From: Anaerolinea sp. | GTDB taxonomy: Bacteria; Chloroflexota; Anaerolineae; JAAEKA01 | DNA length: 15,553 nt | Direction of reading: 5' to 3' | Assembly: GCA_014879765.1 (NCBI GenBank) | Contig: JACSRL010000437.1 | Span: 1 to 15,553, forward strand | Shown here: in pieces, positions 6,260 to 13,967 of the stretch | How the letters are laid out: each line of letters begins with the position of its first letter | Position numbering within the stretch: position 1 is the first letter of the stretch | Notes under the pieces: generated by a model | What the model saw: only the letters and a program-made list of their open reading frames with translations | Databases searched by the model: none | What the model was told of the DNA's origin: nothing | Made by a program: the position numbers and the translations under genes

Positions 6260-8388
6260 ACGCTTCGACCAAGCAACTCGAAGTCCGTGTCGCCAACCTC
6301 GATTGCGAGCACGACGCGGCCACCATCGAACGAGGCCTGGCCGGATTCGCCGGCTTGACGGAGTTGAAGGTTTACCCCAAGTCGGCCAAAGTCGCCCTGT
6401 CCTTTGACCCAGCTCAGACCAACCCGGAAGCGCTGAAAGAGAAGCTCGATAGTCTGGGCTTCCCAACCCAAAAGGGCATGGAGATGGCCGGGCAACCGAA
6501 GCCCTGGCGCAACCCGAAGGTGCTAACGTCCATTGCGTCGGGCGTTCTGTTGTTGAGCGGCTGGCTGATCGAGCTGGCTGGAGCGCCAGAACCGGTTTCT
6601 TTGATCCTCTTCATCGCCGCGATCTTGATCGGCGGCTACTACTTTGGGCGTGAAGCGATCGAAGAGCTGATCTTCGAGCGCAGGATCGGCATCGAGCTGC
6701 TGATGGGCGTGGCGGCAGTGGTGGCAACGGCCATGGGCCTCGCTGCTGAGGGCGCTATGCTTGTATTTCTGTATTCGATCAGCGAGGCAGCCGAAGGCTA
6801 TACGGAGGAGAAAACCCGCGCAGCGGTCAGAGCCTTGATGGATCTGGCGCCGAAGGTTGCCCTGGTGCGCAGGGACGGGACCGAGCGCGAGATTCCAGTC
6901 GATGAATTGCTCGTCGGGGACGTGTTCATCGTCAAACCCGGACAGGCGATGGCCACCGATGGCGAAGTATTGGTCGGCGCTTCCAGCGTCAACCAGGCCC
7001 CAGTGACCGGCGAGAGCGTTCCGGTGGAGAAACAGCCGGGCGATCCTGTCTTCGCCGGCAGCATCAACGGCGAGGGCGCGCTGGAAGTGCGCGCTACCAA
7101 GACCTTTGCCGACAACACTATCGCGCGCATCATCCACATGGTCGAAGAGGCTCAGGAGAAGAAGGGCAAGAGCCAGCGCTTCATCGAGCGCTTCGGGGCG
7201 CGCTATAGTCCCATCGTGCTGATGATTGGGTTTCTGGTCGCCGTGATTCCGCCGCTGGTCTTCGGCGCCGATTGGACAACCTGGATCACCCGCGCCACGG
7301 TATTCATCGTTGCAGCCGCTCCTTGCGCCCTGGTCATCTCCATTCCGATTACCCTGGTGGCAACGCTCGGCACCGGCGCGCGCCAGGGCGTACTGATCAA
7401 AGGTGGCATTTATGTCGAAGAGTTGGCCAGGGTGACCGTGGTGGCAATGGACAAGACCGGCACATTGACGCGCGGCGAGCCGGAGGTGACGAATGTGATT
7501 GTCCTTCGCCAGGATGCGAACCGGTTGGCGAACTCTCAGACGGACCTGCTGGCGGTGGCGGCCGGAATCGAGCGACGCAGCGCTCACCCGCTGGCACAGG
7601 CCGTCGTCCGACATGCGCAGGCGCAGGGTGTCCAGCCGGCTGAACTGGCCGGCTTCCGCTCGCTGACAGGCGCTGGCGCGTCCGCTCGCCTGGACGGGCG
7701 CACGGTCTACATTGGAAGCCCGGACCTGTTCCATTCGAAGCTGGGCATCTCCCTGGACCACGCCTGGGATGATATAAACCACCTGCAGAGCGAGGGGAAG
7801 ACCGTGGTGGTGTTGGGCGATGAGCAGGCGCCGTGGGGACTGATCGCCATCCGCGACAACATACGCTCGAATGCCCGCACCGCGATTGGGGCATTGCACG
7901 GTGCAGGAATCGAAAAGGTCTTCATGCTGACCGGTGACAACCAGCGCACGGCCCAGGCGATTGCTGGTGAGTTGGGCATCGACGAGTTCTATGCCGACCT
8001 GAAACCAGAGGATAAGGCCATCAAGGTGCGCGAGCTGTCTGAACGCTACGGGCACACTGCCATGGTGGGCGACGGGGTCAATGACGCGCCTGCCCTGGCT
8101 GAGGCCACAGTGGGTGTGGCAATGGGGGCAGCCGGCACGGATGTGGCGCTGGAGACGGCCGACGTAGCCCTGATGGCCGACGATTTGGAGAAACTGGCTT
8201 ACGCGCTGCACCTGGCCCGGCGCAGCCAGTCGGTGGTGAAGCAGAACCTGATTCTGTCGGTCGTCGTGATCAGCGTCTTGGTGATCGGCGCTGTGGCCGG
8301 CTGGCTTACCCTGCCGGCGGCGGTGTTGGCGCACGAGATCAGCGAGTTCGTCGTGATCGGCAGCGGGCTGCGGATGTTGCGGTCTTAA
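6256..8388 (+). CDS. CtpG-like heavy-metal efflux P-type ATPase (APC motif)
   Basis: A 710-residue P1B-type ATPase. The start at 6256 is chosen for its ATGA overlap with the sensor stop and AAGGAAG upstream. Parts: one HMA-like N-domain (about 6-70) whose motif is LDCEHD, so only the first Cys of CxxC remains; TM helices at about 90-180; TGES 251-254; TM6 APC 355-357 instead of CPC; D399 in DKTGT; HP 444-445; TGDN 559-562; GDGVND 605-610; TM8 HEISEFVVIGSGLRML (693-708) where classical Zn/Cd pumps have an Asp motif. APC plus a HE-x2-E TM8 recalls the mycobacterial CtpG group, and the CmtR-like partner fits that. It is expected to export Cd(II), Pb(II) or a similar soft metal. All catalytic motifs are present, so it should be active. 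The subgroup assignment is from memory. Confidence 0.92.
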   Translation: MNASTKQLEVRVANLDCEHDAATIERGLAGFAGLTELKVYPKSAKVALSFDPAQTNPEALKEKLDSLGFPTQKGMEMAGQPKPWRNPKVLTSIASGVLLLSGWLIELAGAPEPVSLILFIAAILIGGYYFGREAIEELIFERRIGIELLMGVAAVVATAMGLAAEGAMLVFLYSISEAAEGYTEEKTRAAVRALMDLAPKVALVRRDGTEREIPVDELLVGDVFIVKPGQAMATDGEVLVGASSVNQAPVTGESVPVEKQPGDPVFAGSINGEGALEVRATKTFADNTIARIIHMVEEAQEKKGKSQRFIERFGARYSPIVLMIGFLVAVIPPLVFGADWTTWITRATVFIVAAAPCALVISIPITLVATLGTGARQGVLIKGGIYVEELARVTVVAMDKTGTLTRGEPEVTNVIVLRQDANRLANSQTDLLAVAAGIERRSAHPLAQAVVRHAQAQGVQPAELAGFRSLTGAGASARLDGRTVYIGSPDLFHSKLGISLDHAWDDINHLQSEGKTVVVLGDEQAPWGLIAIRDNIRSNARTAIGALHGAGIEKVFMLTGDNQRTAQAIAGELGIDEFYADLKPEDKAIKVRELSERYGHTAMVGDGVNDAPALAEATVGVAMGAAGTDVALETADVALMADDLEKLAYALHLARRSQSVVKQNLILSVVVISVLVIGAVAGWLTLPAAVLAHEISEFVVIGSGLRMLRS

Positions 8389-8430
8389 AACCGCGACGCA
8401 CACATACCATACAGACGTCTACTCAGGTCT

Positions 8431-8459
8431 TTGTACGGATCTGAACAACTTCTTAATAA
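8431..8459 (+). promoter_or_regulatory. Weak candidate promoter for the Met-rich protein gene
   Basis: TTGTAC (8431-8436), a 17-bp spacer and TAATAA (8454-8459) lie in the 139-bp gap after the pump gene. The -35 is poor, as expected of an activator-dependent promoter, and the surrounding CTTCTTAATAATCTTTC could be a response-regulator box. This is speculative: no clear direct repeat or palindrome was found. Confidence 0.25.
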
Positions 8460-8527
8460 TCTTTCGCCATACTGAAGATGACCGTTGATAAGAATCGACG
8501 AACACGTTCAAACGAAGGAGTATCAAG

Positions 8528-9091
8528 ATGAACAAGTATTTCAAGCTGTTGCTGGTCTTCGCCTTTGCTGGTGTGTTGTCAATCGCTCTGTTGGCCGGCT
8601 CTGCAATGGCGCAGGGCGCCACTCCCACTCGCCAATACTATGGCGCCGGGTGCTATGGCATGGGTCCAGGCACGATGGGTCACGGCTCGATGTACGGCGC
8701 AAGTACGGGTATGATGGGCCAGGGCATGATGTACGGTGCAGGTCCCGGCATGATGCGCATGGGCGGGATGCGCGGCATGGGCCAGGGGGCATACAATTCG
8801 GGTATGATGGGCGGCGCCTGGTCTACAGGAACAGAGATTACCGGCACAGTACCCCCCGGTTGTCCGATGGCCGGAGCCTGGGGCGCTACGAGCACACTGC
8901 CGATATCCCTCGAACAGGCCCGGATCAACGCAGAGCAGTACCTGGCGGACAACGTGCCGGGTGCGAGCCTGGCTGACACCCAGCAGGTCTATTGCAACCA
9001 CTACACGTTCGACGTGCTGAAGGATAACGAATCAGCCGGCAAGCTCAACGTGAATGGCTACACGGGTCAGGTCTTGTATCTGGCCCCGTAA
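8528..9091 (+). CDS. Secreted Met/Gly-rich protein with PepSY-like C-terminus
   Basis: 187 residues. AAGGAG stands 7 bases before ATG 8528. A signal peptide (basic N-terminus MNKYFK, hydrophobic core, probable cleavage after AMA at 28) sends it outside the membrane. Residues about 41-95 are low-complexity Gly/Met/Tyr with 14 Met, several as MM pairs, a pattern typical of Cu(I)/Ag(I)-binding exported proteins; Cys 42, 112 and 156 add soft ligands. Residues about 124-187 (ISLEQARINAEQYL ... YTFDVLKDN ... GKLNVNGYTGQVLYLAP) look like a PepSY-type fold. The next genes are a two-component system whose kinase has a similar Met run, so the protein is probably part of its regulon or a metal chaperone or buffer feeding it. 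Secretion and composition are seen; metal binding is inferred. Confidence 0.85.
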   Translation: MNKYFKLLLVFAFAGVLSIALLAGSAMAQGATPTRQYYGAGCYGMGPGTMGHGSMYGASTGMMGQGMMYGAGPGMMRMGGMRGMGQGAYNSGMMGGAWSTGTEITGTVPPGCPMAGAWGATSTLPISLEQARINAEQYLADNVPGASLADTQQVYCNHYTFDVLKDNESAGKLNVNGYTGQVLYLAP

Positions 9092-9146
9092 GGCCTTCGG
9101 ACTGCTCACAAGACATCACTTCACCCGATTGGAGTATTTGACCCCT

Positions 9147-9179
9147 GGGCCGCATGGAATATGATTGTCCATGCGGCCC
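9147..9179 (+). terminator. Strong hairpin, probable terminator of the Met-rich gene
   Basis: A perfect 12-bp stem (GGGCCGCATGGA / TCCATGCGGCCC) with a 9-nt loop lies 55 bp after the Met-rich gene and 37 bp before the response regulator. The tail (GTCTGTATCTT) is only moderately U-rich, so it may be a leaky terminator that lowers expression of the two-component system relative to the Met-rich protein. A separate RNA-processing role is possible. Confidence 0.6.
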
Positions 9180-9216
9180 GTCTGTATCTTGAAGTGTGCT
9201 GAGGCGCGAGGCGGCG

Positions 9217-9912
9217 ATGGCCAAGACCATCCTGGTTGTGGACGACGAACCTAAGATTGTGCAAACTCTGCGCGGTTACCTGGAACATGCCGGCTTCCGG
9301 GTGGTGGCCGCGTATGACGGCCAGGCTGCGCTGACCACGTTTCGCCACGAAAAGCCTGATCTGGTGCTTTTGGACTTGATGCTTCCTGGCATCGACGGGT
9401 TGGACGTCTGCAGGATCATGCGGCGCGAGTCGAAGACGCCGATCATCATGCTGACTGCACGGGCTGAGGAGGCGGACAAGCTGATTGGCCTGGAGCTGGG
9501 CGCTGACGACTACGTGACCAAGCCTTTCAGCCCGCGCGAAGTCGTGGCGCGGGTGCGGGCCGTGCTGCGACGCGTGGAAGATGCAGGGCAAGGCGGCGAG
9601 TTGCTGCGCATCGGCGACCTGTCTTTGGACCTCGCTTCGCACCGGATAACACGGGCCGGCCAGCCGGTTGAATTGACCCCGACTGAATTCAGCTTGCTAG
9701 CGACGCTGGCTCGCCATCCCGGGCGCACCCTGAGCCGGGCGCAGCTTCTGGCTCTGGCTCAGGATAACCCCTACGAAGGCTACGAGCGCACCATCGACGT
9801 CCACATCCGAAACCTACGCGCCAAGATCGAGCCTGATCCTAAGCATCCTCGCTACGTCGTGACCGTTTATGGCATCGGCTACCGCCTGGAGGAGTGGGAC
9901 GATGCTACGTAG
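9217..9912 (+). CDS. OmpR/PhoB-family response regulator
   Basis: 231 residues from ATG 9217 (MAKTILVVDDE); an upstream in-frame start at 9196 would add seven residues but has no better ribosome site. The receiver domain (about 3-118) has the acidic pair D9/D10, phosphoacceptor D53 (LLDLMLPG), T80 and K102 (TKPF). The C-terminal winged helix (about 128-227) has ELTPTEFSLLATL, the recognition helix region YERTIDVHIRNLRAKIEPD and the wing YVVTVYGIGYRL. It overlaps the kinase start by 11 bp, so the two are co-translated. It should be phosphorylated by that kinase and bind direct repeats; the Met-rich gene upstream is a plausible target. The metal-responsive role is inferred from the partner's sensor domain. 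Confidence 0.95.
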   Translation: MAKTILVVDDEPKIVQTLRGYLEHAGFRVVAAYDGQAALTTFRHEKPDLVLLDLMLPGIDGLDVCRIMRRESKTPIIMLTARAEEADKLIGLELGADDYVTKPFSPREVVARVRAVLRRVEDAGQGGELLRIGDLSLDLASHRITRAGQPVELTPTEFSLLATLARHPGRTLSRAQLLALAQDNPYEGYERTIDVHIRNLRAKIEPDPKHPRYVVTVYGIGYRLEEWDDAT

Positions 9913-11458
9913 CCTGTTTTTCAAGCTCGTAGGCGCGTTTGCCCTCATTATTCTGGTATTGGCTGTCGTCGCCACGCTGCTGGCCAACAGGGCCACGACG
10001 GGCCAATTCCGGCTGTACTCCGACCGCAACGGACAACTCTGGGCGCAAAGGCTGGCGCCGACGCTGGCGGCCTACTACGAGAGCGCAGGCAGTTGGCAGG
10101 GGATCGACAACGCCCTTGCGGCGCCAACAGGCAATATGGGTGGCTGGTGGATGGAAGGAGATATGATGATGGAGGGGGGCATGATGATGGACGGGACCAT
10201 GATGGGAGGAAACGACCCAATGGGCCGTTCTGGCATCACCGGCGGCTCCAGCGCGGACGTCTGGGCAATGATGGGCCAGCGCCTGATCCTGGTCGATGCT
10301 GTAGGCCGCGTGCTGCGGGACTCGGCGGGTGAACTGATGGGCGCGACCCTGTCACAAGACCAGTTGGCGGTAGGCGCGCCCATTAGGGCCAAGGGGCAGC
10401 AGGTTGGATCTGTGCTGGTTGTGGCCTCCGCGTCCACTCTACCCGCGACTCCGGCCGGGGAATTCCTCAGCGGAGTCAATCGTTCGCTCGTGCTGGCAGT
10501 GCTGGCGGCCGGAGCCATCGCCCTGGCGCTGGGTGGCCTGTTGTTCTTTCAAATCACGGCCCCCATTCGCCGGTTGACTGTCGCCGCGAGCGGCATTGCG
10601 GCCGGCGATCTCTCCCAGCGGGTGGAAACACATTCACAGGATGAGTTGGGCCAACTGGCCCAAACCTTCAACCGCATGGCCGACAGTCTGGCTCAGGCTG
10701 AAGCCCAGCGCCGGCAACTGGTAGCTGATGTAGCCCACGAGTTGCGCACTCCGATCAGCGTGCTTCAGGCTAACCTGGAGGGTATTCAAGACGGTGTCTT
10801 GCCTCTTGACGCCGAACAGGTTGCTTCGCTGTACGAGGAGACGACCCACCTGAGCCGCCTGGTGGCCGACCTGCACCTGCTCTCGTTGGCTGAGGCCGGT
10901 CAGCTCAAATTGGAGCGGACAGAACTGGATCTGGCGCGATTGATTGGCAAGATAACCGCCCGGCTGAAGCCCAAGGCTGCGGAGAAAGGCATTGCTTTGC
11001 GGGTGGAGCTGCATGCAGCGCCTTTGCCACCAGTCGTGGTTGACGCCGACCGCATCACCCAGGTGATCGCCAACCTGGTCGAGAACGCGCTGCGCCACAC
11101 GCCAGCCGGCGGAGAGATCCTTGTGCACGCAGGAGTCCGCGGTGACGAGAAAGCTGCTGGCCGTTCGCCGAGAGGCCAGCAGCCAGCGATAGTGCTGGTG
11201 TCAGTGAGCGACACTGGCGGCGGGATCAGCGCCGAGGCTCTTCCACACATCTTTGACCGATTCTATCGAGTCGACGAGTCTCGCACCCGTATTAGCGGCG
11301 GGTCCGGGTTGGGCCTGGCCATTGTCAGGCACCTGGTCGAAACTCACGGCGGCCAGGTATGGGCCGAAAGTCCGCTGGGCCGTCTCCCGAACGGCCTGGA
11401 CTACGGAACACGCATCAGCTTCACACTGCCGGTGCTCCAGGAAGTGCTTACGGTCTGA
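9902..11458 (+). CDS. Sensor histidine kinase with Met-rich extracellular domain
   Basis: 518 residues from ATG 9902, preceded by GGAGGAG inside the regulator gene. TM1 is about 7-28, the extracellular sensor about 30-190, TM2 about 196-216, then HAMP (about 217-270), HisKA with H279 in VADVAHELRTP, and HATPase_c with the N box NLVENALRHTP (391-401), DTGGG (437-441), FDRFYR (451-456) and GGSGLGLA (466-473). Residues 79-107 contain 11 Met (MEGDMMMEGGMMMDGTMMGG), unlike ordinary kinase sensors but like the secreted protein encoded just upstream. This suggests direct Cu(I)/Ag(I) sensing. An extra segment (about 411-428) within the ATPase domain is lineage variation. All catalytic motifs are intact. 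Confidence 0.94.
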   Translation: MLRSLFFKLVGAFALIILVLAVVATLLANRATTGQFRLYSDRNGQLWAQRLAPTLAAYYESAGSWQGIDNALAAPTGNMGGWWMEGDMMMEGGMMMDGTMMGGNDPMGRSGITGGSSADVWAMMGQRLILVDAVGRVLRDSAGELMGATLSQDQLAVGAPIRAKGQQVGSVLVVASASTLPATPAGEFLSGVNRSLVLAVLAAGAIALALGGLLFFQITAPIRRLTVAASGIAAGDLSQRVETHSQDELGQLAQTFNRMADSLAQAEAQRRQLVADVAHELRTPISVLQANLEGIQDGVLPLDAEQVASLYEETTHLSRLVADLHLLSLAEAGQLKLERTELDLARLIGKITARLKPKAAEKGIALRVELHAAPLPPVVVDADRITQVIANLVENALRHTPAGGEILVHAGVRGDEKAAGRSPRGQQPAIVLVSVSDTGGGISAEALPHIFDRFYRVDESRTRISGGSGLGLAIVRHLVETHGGQVWAESPLGRLPNGLDYGTRISFTLPVLQEVLTV

Positions 11459-11553
11459 GGCTTGCCGCTCTCGTGGCGATAAGTCGAGCGCCGAAGAGCC
11501 AGGACTGGCAAAGAACTTCCCCGCTCGCCCAAACCACGTCAAGAGCACATGGT

Positions 11554-12744
11554 TTAGAACTTTACCAGGAATGCCGTAAAGTACATGATCGCCACGCCGG
11601 CCACCACGCCGCTCAAACTGATCCAGTTCACGGCCGGCCGCCCGGCGCGTGCATTGTCGCGGATCACCATCTTGCCCACTTCCCAGATGACCTGCACGAT
11701 GGCGCCGATGCCGATGGCCAGGAACACCGTTGCCAACACTGGATCGAAGGCGTAGCCACCGAGCAACGTGCCCACGATAGCCGGCCCGCCAGCCAGCACG
11801 GCCAGGGCAACGAAGTGCTTCAACCCGGGCGAGACCCGCACCACAGGCGCGGCAATGGCAACCCCCTCGGTGATATTATGCAAGGTGAAACCCAGCACCA
11901 GGAAAGAGCCCAGTGCAGCCTCACCCAGGCTGAAGGCCGCACCGATAGCCAACCCCTCGCCCAGGTTGTGAAGGCCGATGCCAAGGGCGATGAGATAGCT
12001 CACCTGGAGGGGTGTGCGCTCGCCGCGCCGGCTGCTCAATGCCAGCAGCGTGCCCAGGGAGATCAGGCTGACGAAGAGGACCATGGGGACACCTTGCCAG
12101 AAAGCCGGCAACTCCGCAGCGAACTCGGTGGCGTCGAGCCACGTACTGACGGCCAGGAAGATCAGCAGGCCGACAGTCAAGGAGAGGACGAAGTTCATGG
12201 CGGCGTTGCTCAACCGGCGCATGAAGGGATACCAGAGCATGCCCAACATCACGGGCACGATGCCGACGTACAGACCCACCAGAGCGAAGCGCAGAAACAG
12301 GCTGGCCGAGGGTCGTGGCGATTCCACAGCTACCGCGATCTCGGCGTCAAACGTGGCGCCCAACCCGCTGACGAGCCGCACCACGTGGGCCTCTTCAGCC
12401 ACCCAGGGATAGGGAATCGTGAACGTAGATCTGCCCAGCCGCGGAAGAGTGGTGGAAGGCTCGGCCGTGAAGCTCCAGTAGGCGTCGTCGACCTGCACTT
12501 GTGCCACGGTGACCGGCTGTGGGCCGTCGTTGATCACCTCGATCTGGATCATGCCGGGCTCTGGCAGAATCACACGCTGGACGGTGAGTTTTTCCACGGG
12601 TGGTCCTGCCAGCTCGCGCAGACCCCCACCTGTTGTGACAATAAGAGCCAGAATAATGCCCAGCAGCAATAGGGGCGCCAGAACCAGCAGCCAGCCGGCG
12701 CCGGAAACTCGCTTTGATAGCTCAACCTGTGTCTTTGTACTCAT
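11554..12744 (-). CDS. ZIP-family divalent metal transporter with extra N-terminal extracytoplasmic domain
   Basis: 396 residues. An N-terminal TM helix (about 17-37) is followed by a beta-rich soluble stretch (about 48-142; IQIEVINDGPQPVTVAQVQVDD) that looks Ig-like, then a ZIP core from about 148. The paired metal-site helices are HNLGEGLAIG (259-268) and HNITEGVAIAAP (289-300), the hallmark TM4/TM5 motifs of ZIP carriers for Zn, Fe, Mn or related ions. Its start overlaps the stop of the multicopper oxidase (ATGA on the minus strand), so the two are coupled. The beta domain would face outside, where the oxidase acts, and could bind metal or the oxidase; that is conjecture. ZIP assignment is firm; substrate and direction are not known. 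Confidence 0.9.
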   Translation of the reverse strand: MSTKTQVELSKRVSGAGWLLVLAPLLLLGIILALIVTTGGGLRELAGPPVEKLTVQRVILPEPGMIQIEVINDGPQPVTVAQVQVDDAYWSFTAEPSTTLPRLGRSTFTIPYPWVAEEAHVVRLVSGLGATFDAEIAVAVESPRPSASLFLRFALVGLYVGIVPVMLGMLWYPFMRRLSNAAMNFVLSLTVGLLIFLAVSTWLDATEFAAELPAFWQGVPMVLFVSLISLGTLLALSSRRGERTPLQVSYLIALGIGLHNLGEGLAIGAAFSLGEAALGSFLVLGFTLHNITEGVAIAAPVVRVSPGLKHFVALAVLAGGPAIVGTLLGGYAFDPVLATVFLAIGIGAIVQVIWEVGKMVIRDNARAGRPAVNWISLSGVVAGVAIMYFTAFLVKF

Positions 12745-13901
12745 GATCCTGCCTCAACACGCCAGGGCACCGTGGCGCCCTGTGTACTCCTACGGTCCCA
12801 TGTCTCGTCCATTCCGACCTGGGCGAGCGCAGCCGGAAAGTCCTCCGGCTGGACGATGTTGAAATTGCCCATCCAACCCAGCTCGGCGAACTCGCTGATG
12901 TGGGCGTGGTACATATACTGTCCTGGCCAGCGGTAGCGGAACTCCAGGATACCGCGTTGCGCCTGGGCCTGGATGATCGTGTCCACCGTGCGCAGCGTAG
13001 GTTCGAGAGTCGTACCGTGGTCGTAGTAGTCAAAGAACTCGGCGTGCAGGTGGAAGGAGTTAATGGGGTCGAACTCGACGATGTTGATCAGGTAGAGGCG
13101 GATCAGCTCCCCGACCTGGGCGGGGATGGGGCGACGGGCGTAGACATGGCCGACCGTGTTGACCGCATAGACCTCGTTCTCGCCATCGAAATTGGTGTCA
13201 AAGGCGTTCATGACCATGACGAACTCCCTGGCCGGTGGCCGGCCGGCCTTTGGGTCGACGATAAACGCGCCGTACAGTCCCTTGTGGATGTGGCGCTTGA
13301 GTGGGTTGGCGTGGCAGTGGTATAGATGGCAGCCAAACGGCTCGGCATCGAACTCATAGGTGAACGTTTGGCCGGTGGCGATCTCGCCCGGCCCGGCGCC
13401 AGGCACGCCATCCATCTCGAAGGGGTGGACGCCGTGGAAGTGCAGTGTGTGGGGATGGACGCTGGCGTTTACAAACTTGATGCGAATGTGATCACCCTCT
13501 GTACAGCGAATCGTCGGCCCCGGCACGCGGCCGTTGTAGGTCCAGGCCGGAAAAAAGACGCCGGGTGCGATTTCGATGTCCTTGTCCACTGCAACGATAG
13601 TGTACTCCCGAAGCGTCTGGCCATTAGGTAGTATGCTGACCTGGCCGTAGTCCCAGTCGACGAGCATCTGCATCGGGTCGAAGCCGTTGCGGACGTTGTC
13701 TACCTCTCCCACCATGCCCGCCGCGCCGTGTTCCATGGCATATGGACTGTGGCCCGTGTGACCACTGCCGGGTCCCTGAGCTAATGGTCGGGCGATGGAT
13801 GGCTGCGACAGCAACGCGGCTCCTGCCAGGCCGGCTGCCCCTGCCGCGCCCGCACGCAGAAAGTCGCGTCGTGAGAGAAACCGGCGCATACTCTGTGACA
13901 T
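12741..13901 (-). CDS. Tat-exported two-domain multicopper oxidase
   Basis: 386 residues. The start is placed at 13901 because GGAGGTG (13908-13914) lies just upstream; the in-frame ATG at 13916 overlaps that site. SRRDFLR followed by an Ala/Gly-rich core (10-31) is a twin-arginine signal. Two cupredoxin domains are present: domain 1 with HTLHFHG (H151, H154, H156) and HCH (195-197) with H204; domain 2 with HLH (H284, H286) and HAH (H332, H334). By analogy with copper nitrite reductase, the type 1 copper is in domain 1 (H151, C196, H204), with L209 where a Met axial ligand is usual; domain 2 lacks the Cys. The extra HxH pairs fit an interdomain trinuclear site, so it is an oxidase rather than NirK. 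The substrate may be Cu(I), Fe(II), Mn(II) or phenols. It is the first gene of an operon with the ZIP transporter. Confidence 0.92.
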   Translation of the reverse strand: MSQSMRRFLSRRDFLRAGAAGAAGLAGAALLSQPSIARPLAQGPGSGHTGHSPYAMEHGAAGMVGEVDNVRNGFDPMQMLVDWDYGQVSILPNGQTLREYTIVAVDKDIEIAPGVFFPAWTYNGRVPGPTIRCTEGDHIRIKFVNASVHPHTLHFHGVHPFEMDGVPGAGPGEIATGQTFTYEFDAEPFGCHLYHCHANPLKRHIHKGLYGAFIVDPKAGRPPAREFVMVMNAFDTNFDGENEVYAVNTVGHVYARRPIPAQVGELIRLYLINIVEFDPINSFHLHAEFFDYYDHGTTLEPTLRTVDTIIQAQAQRGILEFRYRWPGQYMYHAHISEFAELGWMGNFNIVQPEDFPAALAQVGMDETWDRRSTQGATVPWRVEAGS

Positions 13902-13946
13902 TGAGAACACCTCCATCTGACAAAAATAAGGGTAGACGAAATATAT

Positions 13947-13967
13947 ATTTAGTATAGGCTAAATTTT
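13947..13967 (-). promoter_or_regulatory. Promoter -10 with DtxR/IdeR-like box upstream of the oxidase operon
   Basis: On the minus strand TATACT (13951-13956) is a plausible -10 about 50 bp before the oxidase start; the -35 is weak. It is centred in the perfect inverted repeat ATTTAG-N6-CTAAAT (13947-13964). Read on the plus strand, TTAGTATAGGCTAAATTTT (13949-13967) matches 14 of 19 positions of the DtxR/IdeR consensus TWAGGTWAGSCTWACCTWA as I recall it, including the central eight. A second AGTATA stands 21 bp away (13972-13977), and a 12-bp AT palindrome lies at 13939-13950. AT-rich DNA can match by chance, so control by an iron or manganese repressor is a hypothesis. Confidence 0.45.

Noticed and set aside
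6523..8403. Very long open frame (626 codons) antisense to the CtpG-like ATPase
   Set aside because: It mirrors the GC-rich codons of the pump gene, has no recognisable motifs, and lacks a ribosome binding site; the sense strand carries all P-type ATPase motifs.
11459..11553. Shared bidirectional terminator between the kinase and ZIP genes
   Set aside because: Only a very short GCCAG/CTGGC stem is present and there is no U-tract on either strand.
11359..12672. 437-codon open frame antisense to the ZIP gene
   Set aside because: Gln/His/Arg-rich shadow with no domain; it overlaps the end of the kinase and the whole ZIP core.
13902..13916. ATG at 13916 as the oxidase start
   Set aside because: It overlaps the only good Shine-Dalgarno sequence (GGAGGTG), which is correctly spaced for ATG 13901.
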